A stretch of 64,000 nt of DNA from Endomychus coccineus (Eukaryota > Arthropoda > Insecta > Coleoptera > Endomychidae): assembly GCA_958510875.1 (NCBI GenBank), contig OY294067.1, positions 137,175,726 to 137,239,725 of the forward strand, read 5' to 3'. Position numbers and translations under genes: made by a program. The notes below the pieces were generated by a model. It was not told where the DNA came from and ran no database searches. It worked only from the letters and a program-made list of their open reading frames with translations. Within the stretch, counting starts at the first letter, position 1; every line of letters begins with the position of its first letter. Positions 55,987 through 64,000 of the stretch are shown piece after piece.

Positions 55987-57301
55987 ATGAGTGATTCAAG
56001 TGAATTTGAAGATATAAATAATACATCACCGGATATTTTAAAACAAGTTAATGTAACAGTACAATCTTTATTACCCCAAAAATCTGAAGAAAAATACGAA
56101 AAACTGTATTTACATTTCAAGAATGGGCCGAAGAAAAGCATATTCGTACTTACTCAGCAAAATTTTATTTTGGGGTATTTTTCGCTATTAGCAAATACAT
56201 TAAAAGCCTCTACATAGTGGTCCAAGTATTCGATACTACGTACTATGCTTCAAATGGAAGAAAATGTGGATATTAAATACCCAAAATTAATTGCTTTCTT
56301 GAAAAGACAAAACCAGGGATATAAACCTAATAAGGCAAAAACCTTCTCAAGAGAGAAAGTAAATACATTTTTACTAGAAGCCCCCGATGATAATTATTTA
56401 TTAATCAAGAAAATGAAAATTAAACGGCAAATATTATAATAGAGCTACAACAATACGATATGTTCATGATTCCGCAGAAGTTGCCTGTGAGTCCCGGTAG
56501 CTCAACGAGTTGGTGCACCGCTCACTGTTCATGGTAAGCTTGTAGGTGTTGGTTCAAATTCCGGTGTCGACAGCTTTATTTTTAATTCTTTTTTCTTTGT
56601 TTTGTAGGTTCTCCTCATTTTCAGAATTTCAGGAGCATGCAGGTGTGACGAGCTCCTTGAAATGGCCGCTACAGATATTGAAGATAAAGGCTCAATTTTA
56701 ATAGTGAATACACCAAATTCTAAAACAAATATACAGAGAATGTTTGTAATCGATGCTTCACCGGGGAATGGTCCTAACTATATTGACATTTATAGAAAAT
56801 ATATATCGCTACGCCTTAAAACAGATTTTATTTGTCTGCTACAGAGCAGGAAAATGTATCAACCAAATGGTTGGAAAAAATACTATTGCCAAAATTCCTA
56901 AAAAAAATTGCAGAATTTTTAAAACTGCCTAATGCCATAAATTATACCGGGCATAGTGTCAGAAGAACCTAGGCAAGTTTACTTGCAAATTCTGGAGGAG
57001 ACATTCTTGCTTTAAAGCAACACGGAGGTTGGAAGTCTACGAATATCGCTGAAGGGTATGTGGAGCAATCTCTTGCAAGAAAGCGAAAAAGTTCGAACCA
57101 AACTATGGGAGTCACTGAAGTTAATGAAATTGATTGTAATCAGCCAAGTACAAGTACTTCCGAGGGGTACCAGCTGTATGATAATGTTGTTAATGAAAAT
57201 ATCACGAAAACTGCGTTGGCTCCAGCTCTCACTTCTAGTGGTATTCAAATGACCACTGCTCAAAATTGCACGTTTAACATTAGTTACCCTACCACAAATT
57301 G
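55987..57301 (+). pseudogene. Crypton tyrosine recombinase
   Basis: Starts MSDSSEFEDINNTSP. An N-terminal helical core-binding-type region follows, interrupted by TAG at 56215 and continuing in frame (MLQMEENVDIKYPKL, FSREKVNTFL). The catalytic domain shows RISGACRCDELLEM (first Arg at 56641), TGHSVRRT (His at 56952, Arg at 56961), LKQHGGWKSTNIAEGYVEQS (His 57021, Tyr nucleophile 57057), then a Ser/Thr-rich tail ending at 57301. This is the full R-H-R-H/W-Y set of a Crypton recombinase. A stop (TAG, 56970) right after HSVRRT and a frameshift near 56900 inactivate it. Confidence 0.9.
56487..56607 (+). other. tRNA-like insert with intron-type borders
   Basis: The Crypton coding sequence is interrupted here. 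The segment starts GTGAGTCCC and ends TTTCTTTGTTTTGTAG, matching splice consensus. It also holds A-box-like (TAGCTCAACGAGTTGG) and B-box-like (GGTTCAAATTCC) motifs followed by T-runs. It could be an intron, a short tRNA-derived SINE, or both. Removing 121 bp does not restore the frame. Confidence 0.5.
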
Positions 57302-57544
57302 AAAATATGTAGGATGCAAGAATGAAAATAACGTGCCTATAAGTTATACTGTACCTACTTCTTAGTTTTAGTTCTTCAATAAATTTTGTTTGGTAGTTTC
57401 ATAAATGAATTATTTAAAAATGACTTGTTATTTGAGGGAGGCGGAAAAATCATATGTATAACATGGAGGTAAAGTGCCTTTTCCTCCCTTGAATGATTAA
57501 AACTTCATCCTCGGGAGGAAAAGTAGCACTTTCCTCCCTTGTTA

Positions 57545-60500
57545 TACAAATAGCTATTTATTGCACATATGAATAGGTTCAAAAGACCACCAAAACGAGT
57601 ATTTAAAAATAAAAACCATTCGTGCAATGAAAAAACTTTTAACAAGCTTGTCTTACAACGTTCTATCTCCGATCGTATCAATTATCCTGAGAAATGGACA
57701 ATTTTTCATGGATATTTGCAAAACTTTTAGTAAAACTCACTTTCACGGTTTGTACTATTTGAGTCGTAGTTGAAGTAAAGGAATAGGTTAGGTTGTTTCG
57801 TTGGTCGAGGTAAATACGTTGTAAATTACGGTGAGCGAAGACGTTTGGTACACATTTGTTAGCCGATATTACTGTTTTCGCATGCTTCACACAAAAACAT
57901 TTGAAACTAACTTAAAACGTGTGCTAGTGATACCGATAACTTACGGAGCACTACTCCAGAAGTCACATAGACTGCAGACAGATAATTTTGGGTTTGCTTT
58001 CTGATAAATCACGTCAACATATGGGCTGATATATAGCAGGTTTAATCAATAATGTCTGAAAAAACGTATACAATTTAACGAAAAACGTCGAATCGGTTCA
58101 TTTGTCTGAAAGGTGTCAATAGATAAAGCCCTCCATATTGAAGACTTCAATATTAGTTTACAATAATATAGACCTTAAACGGTTTGCGAAATTAACAGCC
58201 TTCATTAAGTGAAAATTCAAAGTTATTCTGTAAGAAATCAAAATTGTTTACCAAAACAGAACGACGCACTCGATTATTACAGATTCCTAATGGTTATTTC
58301 AAGGCATTTGTCTGAGCATTAATCATTTTATATTGTAAGGTGTGGCAATTTTGGAATTGCTGGAACGGTTGGGAGGGACGAATTTCAGAGGATTAGTATG
58401 AACGACATCGAAGACCCTTGGTCGATGCTGATAGTGAAAGTAAGTATCAACGTCGAAGACTGATAAGCCTCGGGCCTTTCTTGTTGCTTCGAGTACGATG
58501 GATATAAGAAATATGATTGACATTTACTTTCCCTCCGCCCTCTACAAACACCCCATTGTTTATCTACTATCCAAATAGAAAGATTCTGATTCAATTCGTT
58601 GGGATTAAGACCTACGTAAAAATTCCAAACCTCATTATTTCGTGTCTAGATTAACCAATAACTTATGATTGCATGGGTCACTGTTTCGAAAGATCTCCTG
58701 CTTACTCACTGGCAGAGTCTGAAAAGACGTGGTGGCTGGAAAATTTCTACTGTGAGCCGAATCGTAGAAGTCAATTGAAAATAAAACAGTAACGTCAAAT
58801 CACATTTTACAAAGAAAAGTGGTCAATACGAAATATTTTCCCATGATACAATCAGATGAAGTAGCAATTTGGATTCAAATTCTGCCCGAAAGAGCAGCCA
58901 AGCGTCTGGCGTCAGTAGAATGCCAAGAATGGTGATAGAAAATTGTAAAAACTGCAAGATTACTGTAGATGCACATAAGTCAAATGATAAATGGTTAAAC
59001 TCGTTGATTAAATATTTTAGCAATTTATTCATTGTTTTTTTTGTATTATTATAATCTTAAGAATAAAACACACAGTGACAAATATTTCGTTGACATTACT
59101 GTACAATAATAATTTTATTCCATTAGTGTAGTAAAAGGCAATTTTCGAAACCAAAGTCAATGGAAATTAACTGATCCCTAGGTCACAAGTTCCCTCGCTC
59201 CTTTTTGTTAACTCTTTTGTTCGGTATCCGACAGTTCTAAGCTCAATGTATATGTGCAGTAGCTTTATTAATTACCACAAAACAGAAAGGAACTTAAAAA
59301 TCCTTCTATCTCATGAAATTGAAAGTATCTTTGTAATATTGTATTGTTTTTATACTCTATGTTTTATTATAATATTTCACTCTCAGGTGAACTGTCAAAA
59401 TCGCTGACCTAAACGACTATGTCAAACTTACTTTCATGATCACAGAGAAATTAATTTCTTATTACAAAGTAAGTATGATCCATAACATATAGATTTTAGG
59501 ATTATCTCTATGACGTGGAATACAAAAATGTCATGTCACAAATTGCTGACAGTTTTGTGATAATGATGCAGGAAGTGCTACATATTTCATTCGAAAAACT
59601 GAAGATAAATGCCAATAGTACCACTTGCAAGGAGGCTACCGCGCCCAAAAACAAACACTCCCTATTTTCATCACTACAAAGCGATTTGCAAATTTTCAAA
59701 TTCATACGAGCGTAGTCTGCAAACACACACTTTTATCATCTCAGAAATAGTTCAGATAGATTCAGAAAGGATCTAAACAGTTATTTCCGTGTTTATCCGG
59801 AAATGATGTTTTAGGTCAATTACAATGAGTACTTGCCTTACACTCATATAGTGAGGGAAGTAGAAACGCTAATTTGTTACACATTTGTAGATAAATCAAT
59901 CATGCTTCACTATAAAGTGCCTTAAACAATGATTTGATGGTGTTTGGATGATATATCTTCCTTAATGAGGATAAGTTTTCAGATATATAGGCTTCAATAA
60001 AAGTTATTTTGACTACAGACTACGTTTTCAAACATGATAACATCATATATCGTTGTTTAAGTGTTCTGCGCTTATACCTACCACCGACTCCCAAGTTGGA
60101 AAATAATCCCTCAGCTGCCATCTTTAATAGCTCAGAGAAACTAAGAAGGATATCCTTCTAAAATTCTACACAAAGTCTAGATCCGAGAACAGATGCTGCA
60201 CCGATTAAAGCTCTTACAATTAGGTTCCCTCTCCTAATTAAACCATCGAAGGTGAGGATTTACAGGGTACTCAGGTTGACCTTCAGATTATGCTATTTAG
60301 CAGGCTGGACAATACACAACAACTACTGTATTAAAAGTGTAACGCTATTTCTTGAATATTAGAACAATCTTGAAATGAAAGAGTAACTTACGCGTTTGCA
60401 TGTGGAACAATCCAAAATTACAATCGGTTCTTTGTCTGTTCATACATATACATTATAACTTCGCAATAGCGGTCACTAAAAATATCATAAAATTTTGGCC

Positions 60501-60766
60501 GTTTAGAGGAGTGGCCGCTATAACAGAATACAAACTCTGGGGGATTATGTGAAAGAAATATCAACAGTTATGTATGTACTATGTATGTACTTACTTACAT
60601 ATCCGTGTTTTTGTTAACATAATGTGATGTAACTGGAATACAAAACCAATTTTGAATAATTAAACATTACACTTTGTGGAAAAACATTTTTTGTGTTATG
60701 TGGACTGTATAGTTGATATATTTCGAAGAAAAAATAAAAACTTCTGTAATAATTGTTATTTATGTG
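57545..60766. other. No recognisable feature
   Basis: AT-rich DNA. I found no coding similarity, tandem repeat or RNA gene that I can support. Confidence 0.4.
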
Positions 60767-60830
60767 AGTTAGCCACATTTTTCCACCCACACTTTTGCCG
60801 ACTCAGCTACTAGTCTGTATTAAAACAGTT
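60767..60830 (+). repeat. Inverted repeat, left member
   Basis: ACACTTTTGCCGACTCAGCT, then ACTAGTCTGTATTAAAACA. The reverse complement lies at 62380-62425. Confidence 0.75.
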
Positions 60831-61074
60831 TTTGAACATCCTGTATTAATAGTTATGTAAAAAATATAACAAAGTAGGTTCTTTTCAACGAGGAATCCAA
60901 CTTAATTGTCGATTTATTGAAAAAAAAATTTATAACTTTTCAAAAAACACGACATTCTAGAAAATATGACAGCTAATTACAATTTGAAATGGATTGAATT
61001 TGATTAAATACAAATTGTAATTAGCCATACATTACTCTTTCACACACAACCGATCCAATGTTTTCTGCAGTTTT

Positions 61075-61265
61075 AATTGGATCTTAAAACACAAGTCGGC
61101 TGCAGACGCATTTCATTAATCGAAATCATCTATTCTTTTCTAAATTACATGGAAACACTAATTCACATTTTGATAAAGACAATAAACATTGTCGAAACGT
61201 CAAACAGAATTTTTATTTCATTTTCAGTATATATAGGAACCAATATACCAAGAAAACATACAAAT
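61075..61265 (+). repeat. Penelope-type terminal repeat, copy 2
   Basis: Matches 30536-30715 in inverse orientation: GATCTTAAAACACAAGTCGG, CATTTCATTAATCGAAATC, AAAGACAATAAACATTGTCG then AAACGTC. A degenerate hammerhead-like core (TTGATAA, stem, GAAAC) lies at 61170-61198. Confidence 0.7.
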
Positions 61266-61295
61266 ATTACAAATGGTTCAAGAATATCAATAAAA

Positions 61296-61297
<2 letters not shown>

Positions 61298-61386
<89 letters not shown>
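61298..61386. repeat. (TA)n microsatellite
   Basis: About 89 bp of pure TA dinucleotide between the PLE-type repeat and the PLE coding scrap. Confidence 0.97.
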
Positions 61387-61389
<3 letters not shown>

Positions 61390-61600
61390 AATTAGATTAT
61401 TGTAAAGTTTCGAAAGATTGGAATCTATTTTGTCATTTACACAATTGTTTTTTTTCAATTTGAATACATTCTAATATCAAACGTTTGTTATCATTCGTTT
61501 CAATATTTGAAATTTTTGTATTGTTGTAGTCGAAAGTATGGTTAGTGTCTTTCACATGTTCATTAACCGATCGGTGGTAGTAGAAGTTATTGCTTTGTTA
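61390..61600 (-). pseudogene. PLE GIY-YIG C-terminal scrap
   Basis: The minus-strand reading gives NNFYYHRSVNEHVKDT, HTFDYNNTKISNIETND, NKRLILECIQIEKNN and VNDKIDSNLSKLYNNLI. This is the tail of a Penelope GIY-YIG domain (NHTFD, KRLILECLHI, VNxKxD, YxxLI). The YIG motif itself is absent, and frame changes occur. Confidence 0.65.
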
Positions 61601-62379
61601 TTTCGATGTATTTAGGATAAAGCTGTATTAGGGTTTTAACCCCGGAATTTCCAGCGGTCGGTAGTTCTTGATTCACATTTAAACATCTTAGGTAGCAGTT
61701 AGGTTTAAGTAAGTTATTCGGCAGATATTATAAGATATACATCATTATTGATTGAAGGAAAACGTTTTGAAATTGTGAGTTTAATAAAAGGTTGTGTGAT
61801 CACTCGAATTCACACTGGTTCTTCGAAGAAGTGGTACAGCAATACAAACATACTAACACACACATGAAGTGAACATTTCGGGGGGGGGGGGTTCAACTGC
61901 CCCTTCTGCCCCCCGCTGACTACGTGCCTGAACAATATTATTCATAATTATGAATTTTAAATACTGATATTAACGAAATCTAAAATTTATGATCAATCTA
62001 CGTGTTTTTCACTAAATAATTATTCCAGATTTTAGAGTTTCCTTACAAGGTGAAGTTGAATGCCTGGCAGTAGCGAACTATCAACACTCCATTTGAATAG
62101 TTGATTGCATGAAATTGTTGTTATGAATTTTTGACTATCTTTTGAACCCTATACTTTGGATCAATCTGTATAAGGTTCAAATTTCAAACGAATAACACAG
62201 TATGACAATAGGCAATTTATTATATTTCAATAATATTTAAGAAACCAGTACATATAATTATAAATGGTGTAAAATAAATATCGGACGTACGTATATCTAT
62301 GCCATCTAATTACGAACGTAGTAAGCGAGATGAACGAGAGGTTTGTAGCGCGGTAGTTGGACTTCATCCACAATGTTTT

Positions 62380-62440
62380 AATAGAGACTAGTAGCTGAGT
62401 CGGCAAAAGTGTGGCTGGGAAAGCATGGCAAACTTCACAC
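62380..62440 (-). repeat. Inverted repeat, right member
   Basis: Reverse complement of 60767-60830 (AGCTGAGTCGGCAAAAGTGT). The pair encloses about 1.6 kb including the PLE scraps. Confidence 0.75.
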
Positions 62441-62536
62441 AAATATAATTGTTTACGAAGCCATGACTTCTTATTGAACAACAACCATAACTTTTCACAT
62501 TTTCATACTCGCCTCCTTTTATAGAATTTTTTATTG

Positions 62537-63225
62537 TCAAAATTTCTGTGTTTTGACAACACAGAACTCTGAAGTTTTTAAGGTATATATTGATTGCATT
62601 GCAATATTAAAATAAACAATAATATTGAACATATTCTCTTGAAAGTATACTTTCAAAGAGTAAACAACGAAGATCAAATTCGAGAATACTATAACCTTAG
62701 TCTCATATACACTTGGATTCACTTTCTGGTCATTAGGTAGGACGCAAATCTTTGAAAATGCACGCCGAATGACTCCATCACGAGTTTTGATTGAGGCTAA
62801 GCGATTAATATTGTTTTTGCCTGGGAATACCTGTATGATTCTACCCAAATGCCACTTCAAAGGTGGCGAATTCTCTTTCTTGATGAGTACCAAAGATCCT
62901 TCTTTGAAAAGTGAATCTTTCTTAGATTTCATTTGTTCCGGGCTTGTAACTCTCCCAAATATTCTTCGGACCCTCTGGCCTAGAAATGTTGCTGATTACG
63001 TTGCAAATGTTGATATTTTGACAGACGATTAGTTGGTAATTTTAGGACATCATCTTTTGGATATGATATTGGGGATTTACCGATCAAAAAATGAGTGGGT
63101 GTCAAAGAATTCAGGTCATTTGGATCAGAGGAAAGTGGGGATAAAGGACGGGAGTTCAAGATAGCCTCGGGTTGCATCACTAGTTTTAGATGGAATTTGG
63201 TTCTCTTCGCGCCTACCACCCTTAG
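62537..63225 (-). pseudogene. BEL/Pao integrase end and C-terminal domain
   Basis: The frame at 63219 reads PEAILNSRPLSPLSSDPNDL and LTPTHFLIGKSPISYP, the end of the BEL integrase core, followed by a frame change and then KEGSLVLIKKENSPPLKWHL, GRIIQVFPGKNNINRLASIK and TRDGVIRRAFSKICVLP. This last part is the DUF5641-type domain that follows integrase in BEL/Pao. The coding end is at about 62715; open frame continues beyond by chance. Confidence 0.85.
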
Positions 63226-63304
63226 GCCTCCGAAATGTGGAGAATGGACAGTTATGAAGTGCCAATGTATGATTTCGTCATAGATTGATTCGGATAGAAT
63301 GTTA

Positions 63305-63999
63305 TCATTTTCTTTGAGGGCAATGAACCTTTTTAATGTAAGTTAAAATGAATATTTGGTCATTTCTGTAACCAATTCCAAATGTATCGATTTGATCACA
63401 AAAAAGACCAAAATGTATATGTAAGGTTTTGTAACCTCGAGCTTTGCGATGTTTGATCATAATGGGTCCCGCACAATCGACACCCGTTGTACTAAATGGA
63501 CATGATGATGGCATTATACGCTTATCGGGAAAGTTACCCATACGCTTATCGGGAAAGTTACCCATAATAATTGAATTAATAACTCTTGGTGCAGAACGGA
63601 AACACGCTACGCAATCGTGTATCATACAACGGGCTGGATTGTGTTTGGTAGATACATGTCTCCAACAGAATGTTGATGATAATTCTTGAATCTCGGCAAC
63701 TCGATTTCCTACAAATAATTTTAGTGAACTTTGTAAGATATTGACCCAGCTTAAGACAATTGTGGAATCACACCACAATACTTACTACCTTATCAATTTC
63801 CATATTCAAACTATGATAACGTAAAGTTGACCTTTCTTTTCAGTTGATCTGATAAAAACTCATGCTTCATATGCTTTCTGCGATGCGTCTGAAATACTAT
63901 GAATTAATAGATGTCTAATTTTTGCTTTCACATGGCTCTCCATGTCTATTTGATTGAGATGAGTTAAGTCATTCCCAAAATCCATCAAGTTGCTTCTTA
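63305..63999 (-). pseudogene. BEL/Pao RNase H and integrase core fragments
   Basis: From the window end down: SISDASQKAYEA then a stop (RNase H), MWCDSTIVLSWV, FVGNRVAEIQELS, WRHVSTKHNPA, then directly CMIHDCVACFRSAPR (integrase zinc region Cys pair), MGNFPDKR twice in tandem, and FSTTGVDCAGPIMIKHRKAR (first catalytic Asp). The His part of the zinc domain is missing, so there is a deletion between NPA and CMIHDC. A 24-bp tandem duplication produced the repeated MGNFPDKR. Confidence 0.83.
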
Positions 64000-64000
64000 G

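Larger units (their letters stand above)
55562..57541 (+). mobile_element. Crypton (tyrosine-recombinase transposon)
   Basis: A decayed tyrosine recombinase gene flanked by related GGGAGG-rich repeats. ATTTTTCCGCCTACCTC at 55563 is inverted as GAGGGAGGCGGAAAAAT at 57434, and TTTTCCTCCC/GGGAGGAAAA motifs occur on both sides (55629-55674 and 57478-57541). Cryptons are eukaryotic DNA transposons that move with a tyrosine recombinase. The limits given are estimates. Confidence 0.75.
62537..64000 (-). mobile_element. Second BEL/Pao element, old remnant
   Basis: Minus strand, extending past the window end. Pieces of RNase H, integrase and the post-integrase domain are in the right order. It differs clearly in sequence from the BEL element at 14.6 kb, so it belongs to another family. 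LTRs are not identified. Confidence 0.85.

Noticed and set aside
61267..61458. Tyr-Ile-rich open frames across TA tracts (also 30316-30734)
   Set aside because: Pure dinucleotide tracts have no stop in two frames; these are artefacts of the microsatellite.

Overview
The window is an AT-rich piece of a eukaryotic, almost certainly arthropod (probably insect), nuclear genome. It contains no convincing host gene. Nearly every stretch with recognisable coding content is a transposable element or its remnant, and many are nested. The evidence is the mix of element types: BEL/Pao and Ty3/gypsy LTR elements, several non-LTR retrotransposons (LINEs), Penelope-like elements (PLEs), a P element, PIF/Harbinger, piggyBac, mariner, hAT, a Crypton and a Polinton-like protease fragment. 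Long (TA)n tracts and tRNA-like repeats accompany them. I cannot name the species from sequence alone.

Layout. 1-1500: tandem array of 148/155-bp units with coding-like content. 2245-6110: a very long imperfect palindrome (arms over 1.1 kb) whose right arm carries an insert. 6230-6990: local duplications. 8319-12242: degenerate Ty3/gypsy element on the minus strand, with about 490-bp LTRs and a 1.2-kb insertion in its RNase H. 12253-14306: P element with perfect 25-bp terminal inverted repeats and an exact 8-bp target duplication, containing a tRNA-like repeat and a broken transposase. 14583-20532: BEL/Pao element on the minus strand with near-identical 215-bp LTRs and one long gag-pol frame interrupted only by three in-frame stops. 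20537-21331: Polinton/adintovirus-like protease-region remnant.

24930-29259: LINE on the plus strand with ORF1 and ORF2, both damaged. 29260-30530: three more tRNA-like repeats separated by (TA)n, two of them head to head. 30536-31105: PLE-type repeat joined to a hAT transposase remnant. 32318-39095: region bounded by an inverted repeat. It holds a second LINE, which is itself interrupted by a Harbinger element (33854-35183) and a PLE fragment (35239-35820), and then a piggyBac remnant. 40237-41560: a 298-bp tandem duplication and a LINE scrap.

42521-48810: a LINE on the minus strand, apparently flanked by an approximately 140-bp duplication of an older LINE 3' end and interrupted by a 2-kb PLE (44872-46869) with candidate hammerhead-ribozyme cores. 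50428-50914: 5' part of a reverse transcriptase, probably the same older LINE. 51640-52323: mariner remnant. 55562-57541: Crypton-type tyrosine recombinase with all catalytic residues still readable. 61075-61600: PLE scraps. 62537-64000: a second, older BEL/Pao pol remnant running off the window.

The genes do not form a pathway. The order of nesting gives a relative history: the older LINE at 42.5-50.9 kb came first, then the LINE inside it, then the PLE inside that. The BEL element at 14.6-20.5 kb is the youngest large insertion by LTR similarity. No intact autonomous element is visible.
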